From assembly GCF_030819275.1 (NCBI RefSeq), contig NZ_JAUTBL010000002.1, positions 2,533,501 through 2,597,500 on the forward strand: a stretch of DNA of 64,000 nt, read 5' to 3'. The notes under the pieces are model-generated. The model did no database searches. It had not been told where the DNA came from and saw nothing but the letters and a program-made list of their open reading frames with translations. The stretch comes from Agrobacterium larrymoorei. GTDB taxonomy: Bacteria; Pseudomonadota; Alphaproteobacteria; Rhizobiales; Rhizobiaceae. Shown here one piece after another: positions 1 through 8,524 of this stretch. Positions within the stretch are counted from its first letter, which is position 1. The number at the start of each line of letters is the position of its first letter. The position numbers were made by a program, and so were the translations under genes.

Positions 1-80
1 TTCAGCCCAGAGACCTGGGCTGGCTGGATTCCTGCGACGATCCCCGGAACAAGTCCGAGGACAGGAATGAGGTCCGTACG

Positions 81-1244
81 GTGTGGCTCCTCGCGCTGAC
101 CACCCTCACCCTGCTCTTCGCCTCGCTCGGCATCGCCCATGCGCAATCGCCGCTCGGCATCGGCTCGGCCGAACCCTCCATTTCCGTCGGCGGGCCGCTC
201 GCACCCTTCTTCCAGTGGATCAACGTCCACCAGCAGAGCTTCTACCGCGCGCTGACCGGCGCGCTGAAAGCCATGCGCGAAGACCCATGGGCGCTGACCT
301 CGTTGATCGGCCTCTCCTTTGCCTATGGTGTGTTCCATGCGGCTGGCCCCGGCCACGGCAAGGCGGTCATCTCCTCCTACATGATCGCCAACGAAACACA
401 GCTGAGACGCGGCATCCTCATCTCCTTCGTCTCGGCGCTGATCCAGGGCGCGGTCGCCATCCTGCTCGTCACCGCCGCTTACTTTCTGCTGCGCGGCACC
501 TCCATCACCATGACGAAAGCCACGCAGGCGATGGAGATCGTAAGCTTCGCCATGGTCGCGCTCTTCGGCGCATGGCTGCTGGTGCGCAAGATCTGGAGCA
601 TGCTGCACCAGCGCGCCGATCATCACGCCGTCGCATCCCCGCAAGCGCCCGCACCGGCCCTTGCCGCATCCCCATCCGCCTTACCTGTCGCAAGCGCTAC
701 CCTGTCCAGAACCCCTACTCTCTCGTTCAAGGCAGCCGAGAACACCACGACGGGTTTCGCGGAGGCCGGAACCGCAGCACCCCGCCGCACCGGCATGGGA
801 AGCGGCCTGCGCTTCCAGGGCCAGCCGGTCTTTGCCGATCACGCCCAAAGCGGCAGCGGCGAACTCTGCGATGCCTGCGGCAAAGCCCATGCACCGGACC
901 CCTCACTCTTCCAGTCCCGCACCTTCAGCCTCACCGAAGCCTGGTCGGCCATCGTCGCGGTGGGCCTGCGCCCCTGCTCCGGCGCCATCATCGTCATGAG
1001 CTTTTCGATGCTGAACGGCCTGCTCATCGGCGGCATGCTCTCGGTACTCGCCATGTCCATCGGCACCGCCCTCACCGTATCGCTGCTTGCCATCCTCGCC
1101 GTCACCGCCAAGGACGCCGCCATCCGCTACGCCGGAACCGGAAGCCGCCGTGCCTCAAGGATCGCCAACGGCATCGAGATCGCCGGGGCGCTCGTGGTGT
1201 TGCTGATGGGGCTGGCGCTGCTGGGGGCGTCGTTGCAGGCGTGA
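81..1244 (+). CDS. NicO/RcnA-type nickel-cobalt exporter
   Basis: A 387-residue inner-membrane protein of the NicO family (COG2215), whose members export Ni2+ or Co2+. The first 22 residues form a hydrophobic signal-like segment ending AHAQS. The family motif HAAGPGHGK lies at residues 86-94 and a second conserved motif GLRPCSG near residue 295. Between the two membrane halves is a soluble loop (about 180-285) with scattered His and a CDACGKAH motif that could bind metal. The start is GTG at 81. The reading frame stays open upstream to the window edge, so the true start could lie outside. Such genes often follow a DUF1007 gene, which would be off the left edge; the first 80 bases hold no identifiable gene. 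Confidence 0.85.
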   Translation: MWLLALTTLTLLFASLGIAHAQSPLGIGSAEPSISVGGPLAPFFQWINVHQQSFYRALTGALKAMREDPWALTSLIGLSFAYGVFHAAGPGHGKAVISSYMIANETQLRRGILISFVSALIQGAVAILLVTAAYFLLRGTSITMTKATQAMEIVSFAMVALFGAWLLVRKIWSMLHQRADHHAVASPQAPAPALAASPSALPVASATLSRTPTLSFKAAENTTTGFAEAGTAAPRRTGMGSGLRFQGQPVFADHAQSGSGELCDACGKAHAPDPSLFQSRTFSLTEAWSAIVAVGLRPCSGAIIVMSFSMLNGLLIGGMLSVLAMSIGTALTVSLLAILAVTAKDAAIRYAGTGSRRASRIANGIEIAGALVVLLMGLALLGASLQA

Positions 1245-1311
1245 GGCGTACTTCTCGATTTAAGGGTGTTTCGAGCAAACGTCGAAATCGGCCACTAAAG
1301 AGGACTCTGCT

Positions 1312-2290
1312 TTATCGTGACATTTCATAATTTGGCAAATCTCTCTCGCCCTCAGCAAAACCGCTCATCGATTGAATCCAGGCACTCTGGTTCGGCCAGC
1401 GATACTCAACCATTTGCGCTTCCGGCTTGATCACTACCGTGTAAAGCGTACCCAATCCCTCGTCATAGGCGGTGCGATAAAGCGGCTTTTGGTGAAAGCC
1501 CGGCAATGAACGAATCGAGTTGCATGCGCTCGGCTCTGAGCTTTGCCAAATGGTCTGCCCGTTCCGCTGTTTCCGACCACCGATTACCCTCCGGCCATTC
1601 CAGCGCCAGTTGATGGTTTGTGGCAATCGGCACTCGCCGAAATGCCATCTCTCGGTCTGGCGACAGATACGCAACCGCGTAGTCACCGCTTTTATCAAGA
1701 ATGACAACGTTGCTCACCATCTGCACTGGGAGCCTTTTAAGCGTCTCTATCGCCTGAATGGTTGTAGAGCAGACTTCGAGTACGTATCGTACAAGCAAAG
1801 GCGTTTGAAAGCCGTCCGCGCTGTAATCAAGCCTTCCGCCAAAGGTCAGGGCGACCGCTAATCCGTTGGAGTTCAAGCCGTCGAGACAGCCGATCCACCC
1901 TTCGGAAGTTGCAATAACATCCTGCTCCAACCAACGGCTATGAAGCACGGTGCCTTCGAAAAAGTCCGGTGTCAGATCATAATTGCGAACCAAAACTGGC
2001 GTTTCTGTCGGTGCAATCGCAACACTGCATCCCGCAATAACCGGCGGCGTGTTAAACAGTGACAACGCCCGTTGGGCAAGCGTATCGGGCTGGACGATGT
2101 TGCAGACCCGATCATAAAGGGGCAGGAGTTCAGGCATATACTGCCTGATCGCCCTTCGTGCAGCCTCTAACGAAGGGCGTGCATCTTCTCCTTGGCTGAG
2201 ATACCAATCGCGGTAGCGCGGCCAAGATTCATCAAACCGGTTCCGCCATTTTCCTGAAGGTTCCGGCTCAGAGATCGCAAAGATTTTCAT
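1312..2290 (-). pseudogene. C45-family acyltransferase/hydrolase, frameshifted
   Basis: This resembles the acyl-CoA:6-aminopenicillanate acyltransferase (peptidase C45) family of N-terminal-nucleophile enzymes, which cleave or transfer acyl groups on small amides. The probable nucleophile is the Cys of the AGCSVAI stretch (about residue 87), at the expected junction between alpha and beta parts, followed by VLVRNYD and an SNGLAVALTFGGR core. The frame breaks near 1499-1501: read normally the protein stops at 1463, but removing one G from a GGG run (minus strand) joins IAGF to HQKPLYRTAYDEG and restores about 325 residues down to 1312. ATG at 2290 is preceded by AAAGAGG; an upstream in-frame TTG at 2308 is less likely. 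It is either a true pseudogene or a sequencing error. Confidence 0.75.
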
Positions 2291-2526
2291 GAGACCTCTT
2301 TCGGCCAATCACTAGGACCATCTGCCGCTGCAGCATATTTTCTAAAGAATGCGATGAGAACCATCGCGGAGTTGGCGCCCGAATACTTTATGGAACGGGG
2401 CATTCTTGACATGGATACCCTCCAGATAATGTCGAACTTTAAGCCATGGCGGTTCGTGTCGCAATTGTCTCTTCTCAGGTCTGGAACCGTGTTTTAAAAA
2501 TGGACCATTCACCGATGCGGAGAACC

Positions 2527-2964
2527 ATGACAACAAAGATCAGACCTGCCGAACCAGCTGATGTCCCGGCACTATTTCACATTCGCACATCCGTACGCGA
2601 GAACCACCTCAGCCGGGAACAACTGGCCGGTCTCGGCATCACCGAAACCTCGATTGCCGAGATGATTTCCTCTGCACCCTGCGCTTGGGTCGCCGTTTCG
2701 GGTGATGAGGTCGTTGGATTCTCGATGATCGATATTACCGAAGGGTCTCTCTTCGCTGCCTTCGTTCTTCCCTCACATGAGGGCATGGGGTTTGGCGCGG
2801 AGCTTGTGCGTGTTGCGGAGAACGGGTTGTTCCGACACCATTCTGAAATCTGGCTTGAAACGGCCGAGAACAGCCGCGCCGCTGGCTTTTATAAGCATCT
2901 TGGTTGGGGCAACGAGGTTAAGGTTGAGGACGATCAAATCAGGCTGACCAAGGCGCGCCATTGA
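2527..2964 (+). CDS. GNAT-family N-acetyltransferase
   Basis: A 145-residue single GNAT domain. The acetyl-CoA loop is seen as LPSHEGMGFGAELV (about residues 80-93), followed by WLETAENSRAAGFYKHLGW, the usual beta5-alpha4 segment with the conserved Asn and Tyr. The substrate cannot be read from the sequence. ATG at 2527 is chosen because it follows GGAG; ATG at 2515 is in frame and possible, and the further extension to 2446 looks non-coding. It is a single gene between the broken C45 gene and the SDR on the opposite strand. Confidence 0.8.
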   Translation: MTTKIRPAEPADVPALFHIRTSVRENHLSREQLAGLGITETSIAEMISSAPCAWVAVSGDEVVGFSMIDITEGSLFAAFVLPSHEGMGFGAELVRVAENGLFRHHSEIWLETAENSRAAGFYKHLGWGNEVKVEDDQIRLTKARH

Positions 2965-3066
2965 TGTCTGCTGGCTGAAGAGGCGGCCATTGCTGTCTTC
3001 ACCAGAGGGATTGGCTTCGCAGCACCCGATCCCTTCGAGGTCGGGCACCGCGTCTCACCCTAAGCC

Positions 3067-3798
3067 TTAAACCTGCCGCAACCCACCATCGACGCAGAGT
3101 TCCGCTCCTGCGATGTAGCTGGCATCATCGCTCAACAGAAACAGTGTGGCCGCGGCCACTTCTGAGGGTTTTGCCATGCGCCCCAACGGGATCGGCGCGA
3201 CGATGGAGGCCCGCACGTCGTCCGCGACGGCGGCCATCATCTCCGTATCCGTCGGGCCGGGGGCGACGACGTTGACGCGGATGCCTTTGGGGGCGAGTTC
3301 GGCGGTCCAGGTTCGGGCATAAGAGCGCACAGCCGCCTTGGTGGCGGCGTAGGTGCCGTAGCCGGGGTAGCCGGCATGGGCACCGATCGAGCCGATGAGG
3401 ACGACCGAGCTACCCTCCGTCATCGCCGGTAGCGCAGCCTGAAGGCCGAACACCATGCCGCGCACGTTGACGTCGAAGTGGCGGTCGAAGAATTCCGGGG
3501 TGATGCCGGCAATCTGTGAATGTTCGGCAAGACCGGCATTCAGGACCAGCGTGTCGATACGGCCACGGGCTTTGCGAACGGTTTCGACAGCTGCGAGCAT
3601 ATCGTCGGGAGAGCTTGCGTCCGCAGAGATACCGACCGCGCCATGGCCGATGCCTTGCGCCGCCTTTGCGGCCTCCTCGCCTTTGCGGCTGGTGAGAAAG
3701 ACCGTTGCGCCCTCGGCAGCAAGCCGCTCCGCAATGGCGAGACCAATGCCCCTTGCGCCGCCCACGACCAGAGCCACTTTGTTATTCATGCGAGCCAT
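3067..3798 (-). CDS. SDR-family oxidoreductase
   Basis: A 243-residue classical short-chain dehydrogenase using NAD(P)H. The nucleotide-binding motif GGARGIG is at residues 13-19, LNAG near 85, the catalytic Ser in IGSIG, and the YxxxK pair in YAATK. The C-terminus VDGG is typical. The substrate is unknown. ATG at 3798 follows AAGGAA. The gene is transcribed away from a HxlR regulator across 182 bp, the usual arrangement in which the HxlR protein represses an adjacent oxidoreductase in response to electrophiles or aldehydes; that link is inference. Confidence 0.88.
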   Translation of the reverse strand: MARMNNKVALVVGGARGIGLAIAERLAAEGATVFLTSRKGEEAAKAAQGIGHGAVGISADASSPDDMLAAVETVRKARGRIDTLVLNAGLAEHSQIAGITPEFFDRHFDVNVRGMVFGLQAALPAMTEGSSVVLIGSIGAHAGYPGYGTYAATKAAVRSYARTWTAELAPKGIRVNVVAPGPTDTEMMAAVADDVRASIVAPIPLGRMAKPSEVAAATLFLLSDDASYIAGAELCVDGGLRQV

Positions 3799-3928
3799 CG
3801 TAGTTCCTTTCAGGAAAGCATTTCCAGCAAACGTGTGCTCGGTTTTGCGCCCGGAAATGCGTCAAACAAAAACGAGTGCACTTCAGGGGAACTCGTGTTC
3901 ACCCAAAATTGCTCTCAATGGTCTCACC

Positions 3929-3955
3929 ATGATATACAGTGGATATCTGATATCA
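3929..3955. promoter_or_regulatory. Candidate HxlR operator
   Basis: In the divergent SDR/HxlR intergenic region lies a cluster of GATAT repeats including the perfect 8-bp palindrome TGATATCA (3948-3955) and a nearby GGATATC. It sits about 25 bp before the HxlR start. An autoregulatory operator is plausible but unproven. Confidence 0.35.
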
Positions 3956-3980
3956 ATTACGCACCTGGAATAGCCTAGAT

Positions 3981-4373
3981 ATGGACGAGTATACCGACCT
4001 GGAAACCCTCTCTCAGCAGGCGCTCTGCGATATGCCCAAGGTGCGCCCGGTGCTGGACAAGATCGCCGACAAATGGACGATCCTGATCCTGACGGTGATC
4101 TGCCCCAAGCCTTCGCGCTTCAACGAAATCAAGCGACGTCTGGACGGCATCACCCACAAGGCTCTGGCCGATGCCTTGAAGAGACTGGAGCGCAATGGCC
4201 TTGTCACGAGGACGGTTCTGCCAACGCAGCCGATTGGCGTGGAATATGCCATCACGCCGCTCGGGCATTCCCTGCGCGAACCTTTCGAAGCTCTATGCGC
4301 CTGGGCGGCGGCCAATGGCGACAAGATCGAGGCGGCGATGAAAACCTATGATGGCGCGAAAGAGCGTCGGTGA
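3981..4373 (+). CDS. HxlR-family transcriptional regulator
   Basis: A 130-residue winged-helix protein of the HxlR type. The N-terminal CDMPKVRPVLDKIADKWT stretch and the motif RFNEIKRRLDGITHKALADAL are characteristic, with a Cys at residue 16 in the position used by redox- or aldehyde-sensing members. The C-terminal wing YAITPLGHSL is intact. It is divergent from the SDR gene and probably controls it. The start ATG at 3981 has no strong Shine-Dalgarno sequence. Confidence 0.88.
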   Translation: MDEYTDLETLSQQALCDMPKVRPVLDKIADKWTILILTVICPKPSRFNEIKRRLDGITHKALADALKRLERNGLVTRTVLPTQPIGVEYAITPLGHSLREPFEALCAWAAANGDKIEAAMKTYDGAKERR

Positions 4374-4606
4374 CGGCTTCTGGGCAACCTCCCCAACTGG
4401 CGGCCCGTCAAACCGCTCGGTGCCCTCCTGAGCCGCCACTTTTGACCTCGCATCGCGCGTCTCGGCAGGCAGGCCTTCGACACAAAAACATTGAAGCTTG
4501 TGGCCCGACCCCATAAAGCCTGCTCGCAAACGGTCTCGATGCTGCGATAGCCGATCCCGGATCAGGGAAGCGCGCCGCGAGCATGGAAGCGAACAAAGGA
4601 ACTGAG

Positions 4607-5005
4607 ATGTCGATCACGGTACAGAAGACAATCCCCGCACAGCGCATGCGCCAGTTCGACCAGATGGTCGATCGCTGGCTGGCAGAAGGCCCGATCAAGC
4701 TGGCAACGAATGCGACGATCACCGCGATGGACAATGCCGGCATCCCGAAGGAGGAACAGGCCGCGATCATCGAGGACCGCGACATCATCATGCGATACAA
4801 TATGCGCCTCGGCGTCATCAGCGAAGTTTTCGCGCCCGCCATCGAGAAGGCGGTGGGTTCATCCCGCTCGGGAAGCGAAGCGCAGGACGAGATCGCAAGG
4901 TTGATCGTCACGGCCATCGGCATCCGTCAGAGCGATGACAGCGAATTGGTGACATTCACATTCGCAAGTCAGGCTGAAGCGGATCTGTTCGATCAGTCTG
5001 TCTGA
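4607..5005 (+). CDS. Hypothetical protein, mostly helical
   Basis: A 132-residue soluble protein I do not recognise. It is predicted mainly helical, has no signal peptide or membrane segment, and is acidic toward the end (SDDSELVTFTFASQAEADLFD). ATG at 4607 is chosen because AAAGGA lies 6 bases upstream; an in-frame ATG at 4583 has no such site. The 233 bp upstream (4374-4606) show no gene or clear signal. It stands alone between the HxlR gene and an HNH gene on the other strand. Confidence 0.6.
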   Translation: MSITVQKTIPAQRMRQFDQMVDRWLAEGPIKLATNATITAMDNAGIPKEEQAAIIEDRDIIMRYNMRLGVISEVFAPAIEKAVGSSRSGSEAQDEIARLIVTAIGIRQSDDSELVTFTFASQAEADLFDQSV

Positions 5006-5056
5006 GTCCATTGGTGAGGGAGGCTATCGGGTCCGCATTCGGCGCCCATTCACCGC

Positions 5057-5407
5057 TTACAACCTGCGGCCTCGGCCGAATGACTGCCGCGATTCCTTGG
5101 CGGAATCCGCAAAGCCCGGTGGCTTGTTTTTGACCCAGGTGACGAAGGTCTGCACAGCCGGGTCTTCCAGAATGGCCTCGATCGTAGAAAATTTCTTGGC
5201 GAGTTGGGCATCGGTGAAGATCGAATGGATCTGGTCGTGGCAGATCCGATGCAGACAGACGGTTTTCTTTCCACCCTTGCTCTTGGGAACGAGATGATGC
5301 TCGTCTTTCTGGTCGTCCGGAATGATGCGCTCGCACAGCGGACAGATCACCGGCTCCGGCGTCGGCTCATCCCATGACGCAAACTCATCCCTGTTCTTGC
5401 GGGCCAT
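5057..5407 (-). CDS. Small HNH-type zinc-binding protein
   Basis: A 116-residue protein with an HNH-like core: CPLC at about residues 22-25, then EHHLVPKSKGGKKTVCLHRICHDQIH. The paired Cys would hold zinc, and the HH/CHDQIH part fits the beta-beta-alpha metal site of HNH nucleases. Small stand-alone members of this family are widespread and mostly uncharacterised, so nuclease activity is inference. ATG at 5407 follows AGGAAAG; an upstream in-frame start at 5464 lacks support. Confidence 0.75.
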   Translation of the reverse strand: MARKNRDEFASWDEPTPEPVICPLCERIIPDDQKDEHHLVPKSKGGKKTVCLHRICHDQIHSIFTDAQLAKKFSTIEAILEDPAVQTFVTWVKNKPPGFADSAKESRQSFGRGRRL

Positions 5408-5779
5408 GACTTGATCTTTCCTGCTATGGATTCGGATGCTGCCCGCTAAGGCGCCTTGCGCCACTTTTGACGCATCGAGCTTTCCGACGCGAATATGACG
5501 ACGTGCCTATGACTAGCACAAAACCGTCAAAACCGCATCGCCTGTTTTGGCGCGTCTGATCCGTCCTTCTCCATCAGTCGAAATCCGCCGGCATTGCAGA
5601 TCACGCGCGCAGTGTGTCCGCAACCGGAGCATTGGCATAACCATGGCCCAGGCCGCGCTCATGCTTCAGTATATGAACACACATAAATGTGATCGAGACC
5701 ACACAGGCAACCTGCTCCAGACAGTGTATGCAACCCATTGGCGAAGCCAATATCATGATTTTAAACGGCTTCAGGGGGA
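5408..5779. other. Intergenic region without recognised gene
   Basis: These 372 bp separate the divergent HNH and PAS genes. Short open frames on both strands lack ribosome binding sites and family resemblance. I see no RNA gene; promoters for both neighbours must lie here but none is clear. Confidence 0.5.
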
Positions 5780-6298
5780 ATGTGTGGGACTGCCATGGAG
5801 ACAATGCAGAGGCGCCTGGTCAAAAATCTGTTGGAAGGCGGGGGATTTTATTCCTGGTCATTGGCAACGAACCTGCTGACAGGTGATCTGGCCTTCGCGC
5901 AGATATACGAGATCGATCAGGACGACCTCGCCAAGGGTATTCCGGTCGAGTCCATACTCGAAAGAATCGTCGAGGAAGACCGTCCGCGCCTCGCCGCCCG
6001 CATCCATGATGTCATCCTTGGCGGCACACCCTTTGTCTCGCCCTATCGGATCTATTGTGCCGATGGACAGGTGAAGTCTCTTCTAAGCATGGGTTCCTGC
6101 GCCAGGGACGCCGATGGTGTGCCTTCGGTCTATTCGGGTGTCGTGCTTGTCGAAAGGGAGATTGGCGCGAATTCCGGGGCTGAAGGGCTCGAATTGCACA
6201 TCGGCGCTGCAATCGATCTGGCGAAGACGAAGAAGTTGGAACTGACGGAACGGTACCTGTCCTCTGCGCTCAGATCTCTCTCGCCCGGCGGCTCATAA
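5780..6298 (+). CDS. PAS-fold sensory protein
   Basis: A 172-residue protein with one PAS domain at roughly residues 25-130. It has the beta-strand pattern of PAS_3 domains (GGFYSWSLATNLLTGD, then EDRPRLAARIHDVILGGTPFVSPYRI) and no effector domain except a short C-terminal helix. It may be a stand-alone sensor. It faces the kinase/receiver pair convergently. The start is uncertain: ATG at 5780 lies directly after a GGGGG run, and in-frame ATGs at 5795 and 5804 are alternatives. Confidence 0.65.
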   Translation: MCGTAMETMQRRLVKNLLEGGGFYSWSLATNLLTGDLAFAQIYEIDQDDLAKGIPVESILERIVEEDRPRLAARIHDVILGGTPFVSPYRIYCADGQVKSLLSMGSCARDADGVPSVYSGVVLVEREIGANSGAEGLELHIGAAIDLAKTKKLELTERYLSSALRSLSPGGS

Positions 6299-6380
6299 GA
6301 CCAATACGAAGCCTGCGCGGACGCGTGATGATCGTCCAGGCGGCTGGGTCAGCCCTGATCCTTACCTGGGGTGCAGCACT

Positions 6381-6749
6381 TCACGTCGAGAGTTTGACGA
6401 GAGACGAAAGGACTTCCCGCTCCGAATATGGCTTGCCGACGAAGCCAACCGGCTTGGATGCCTGCGCAAGCGCGCGGGTTCTTTCGTCCAGATTCGCGCT
6501 GACGAAGAGGGACGGGACATCCCAGCGATTGCGGAGCACCGCAGCCGTCTCGACGCCGTTCGTTCCCCGGGCAAGATTGACATCCATAATGGCGACGTCG
6601 ACGGCTCCATCGACCTTCTCGGCGAGTGCGATGGCCTGAAGCATGTCGGATGCCTGACCGACGACGGTGTGCCCCGCGTCGACCAGCATGTCCTCAAGGT
6701 CCAGGGCCAGAAGCATTTCATCCTCGACGATCATCACGCGCAGCGGCAT
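6381..6749 (-). CDS. Receiver-only response regulator
   Basis: A 122-residue CheY-like receiver with no output domain. Acidic pocket residues are in VEDE, the phosphoacceptor Asp in AIMDVNL, the Ser of LFVSAN and the Lys of GFVGKPY. ATG at 6749 follows GGAGG by 7 bases. It overlaps the end of the upstream kinase gene by 16 bases, so the two are probably translationally coupled and act as a pair. Single receivers often shuttle phosphate or inhibit a kinase; which applies here cannot be told. Confidence 0.85.
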   Translation of the reverse strand: MPLRVMIVEDEMLLALDLEDMLVDAGHTVVGQASDMLQAIALAEKVDGAVDVAIMDVNLARGTNGVETAAVLRNRWDVPSLFVSANLDERTRALAQASKPVGFVGKPYSEREVLSSLVKLST

Positions 6750-8143
6750 TGAGGAGCCTCCACCGGGAATGTTATCATCCATGAACTCCGACCGTCTGGG
6801 CGCGAGATGGTGCCATCGATCTGGCTCGCCATGCTGGCGACCAGGCGTTCTGACAATTCGCTGGCTGGCGACGCAATCTCATCGCCGATAATGCTCAACA
6901 CGTACCGGTCAGGCGAACTCCGTTTCAAGGCCACGCGAATCCGGTCGCCACCGCTGCGGTGCTGCGGCACATCATGGACAAGCTCGCTGACGATCACGGA
7001 GACGGGAATCGCGCGTTCGGGGGGAAGGCTGATCTCATCGACGTCGATTTCAATCCGCTCTCCTCCGGCAACGGTCATGTCTCTGCAAAGCTTGTCGAGA
7101 TGTTCGGCCATGTTCACGGCCAGCGAGTTCTGATCCCGGTAGAGACCTTCATGCACGGATATGATGGCACGGACACGCGAAATGGCGCGATCGAAAGCCT
7201 GGGCGACCGCAGGCTCTTCCAGACGGCGGGCCTGAAGCCGCAATGTGCTGATCACCAGTTGCAAACTGTTCTTGACGCGGTGGTTCACCTCGGCAAGCAA
7301 GAGATCCTTCTGCGCGACGAGATCGCTCTTCTCTTCAAGCGCCGATGAAAGCGCCGCCTCGCGTTCCCGGTCGGCGGTCACATCCATCAGGACGCCGATC
7401 ATCCTGATCTTGCCGGTCGATGTCCGAAGAACTTCGCCGCGCGAAGCGACGTGCCTCACAGCATCTCCATTGATAATGCGATAGTCGAAGTTGATCACCG
7501 TATGGTCGGGCGATGCGATGGCTGAGGCAACTTTCTCACGAACGCGCTCCAGATCCTCTGGATGCATCTTTGCGAAGAACGGTGCCGCGACCGGTCCACC
7601 CTCTCCCGGTTCGAAGCCGAACATCACATCGGCAGCGCCGCTGCGACGCCAGAGATCTGTCTCGGGTTCGTACTCCCACGATGCTAGATCGGCAGCGTGG
7701 AGGGCAACGCGCAGACGCGCATCCGCTTCCCGCGTCTTCAGCACACTTTCTGTCACGTCCACCGGACTCTGGATGATGAAGGCGGGCTTACCATCGACGC
7801 CCGCGACGGGCGTGTGGACAGGTGTCCAGAACCTCTGCATGAACCCGCCGCCTGGCTGCGGGATGTCATATTGAATGACCGCCATCTCATGCGGATTTCC
7901 AGTTGCCAGCACGTGACGCAGAGACACTTCCAGAGGGCCTTGCTCGACCGTTCCGGCGGCATCGGGATTTTCCGGAAACGCCTCCAGAATGGACCGCCCC
8001 ACGATGTCCTCGAGCGTACGGTCCGTCAGCGCCAGATAGGCGTTGCTCGCCGCAACGATGACGAGATCAGCATCGAGTATGAGATAGGGTTGAGGCATCC
8101 CTTGCACTATCGCGACAAGATCAGTGGAGGTCAGGATATGCAA
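6734..8143 (-). CDS. HisKA_2 sensor kinase, degenerate ATPase domain
   Basis: A soluble sensor kinase of about 469 residues with two PAS domains (about 10-135 and 150-275) and a HisKA_2 dimerisation domain, EVNHRVKNSLQ, with the phosphoacceptor His at about 288. The C-terminal HATPase region is abnormal: the N box reads ELVHDVPQH where the family has ELVTNA, and the DNGxG motif is replaced by IIGDEIASP. ATP binding is therefore doubtful. There is no membrane segment. TTG at 8143, 11 bases after GGAG, puts the first PAS domain at the N-terminus as in relatives; the longest frame opens at ATG 8260. Confidence 0.82.
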   Translation of the reverse strand: MHILTSTDLVAIVQGMPQPYLILDADLVIVAASNAYLALTDRTLEDIVGRSILEAFPENPDAAGTVEQGPLEVSLRHVLATGNPHEMAVIQYDIPQPGGGFMQRFWTPVHTPVAGVDGKPAFIIQSPVDVTESVLKTREADARLRVALHAADLASWEYEPETDLWRRSGAADVMFGFEPGEGGPVAAPFFAKMHPEDLERVREKVASAIASPDHTVINFDYRIINGDAVRHVASRGEVLRTSTGKIRMIGVLMDVTADREREAALSSALEEKSDLVAQKDLLLAEVNHRVKNSLQLVISTLRLQARRLEEPAVAQAFDRAISRVRAIISVHEGLYRDQNSLAVNMAEHLDKLCRDMTVAGGERIEIDVDEISLPPERAIPVSVIVSELVHDVPQHRSGGDRIRVALKRSSPDRYVLSIIGDEIASPASELSERLVASMASQIDGTISRPDGRSSWMITFPVEAPQCRCA

Positions 8144-8524
8144 GAGGGATGGTTCTCCAGGGTGGTAGCAGTATGTTTGTGACGAAAATCGAAAGTCTTT
8201 CAGTCGAGGGACCGACCAAGAACCAACACCGACAACGGCCGGCAGGCGGAAAAGTTTCATCAGGATCCGCTTTTTATTTGGTCGATTCCGTCGTTTCGGT
8301 GCCTCGCCTATGCACGGATCTGATCAGGTTCCCGTCACCGAACGCTTGTGACCCGAAAGGACGCTCCCGATAATCGCCAAGATCGTCGAACGACCCAATC
8401 GCGTTGGCTACTTGAACACAAGTCCCGGGCTGTAAGATGTCGCCCACCAGAATAGGGTCTAGGATTCTTGTTTTCGCGCTTCTAAATGAGGCCCCGGTAA
8501 AATAAGCCGTAACCTGAGGTGCCC

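Noticed and set aside
83..1330. 415-codon frame overlapping the NicO exporter in another frame
   Set aside because: Arg/His/Pro-rich shadow; the exporter frame has clear membrane helices and motifs.
2342..2536. 64-codon minus-strand frame between the C45 gene and the GNAT
   Set aside because: No ribosome binding site, no recognisable domain, and partial overlap with the GNAT leader.
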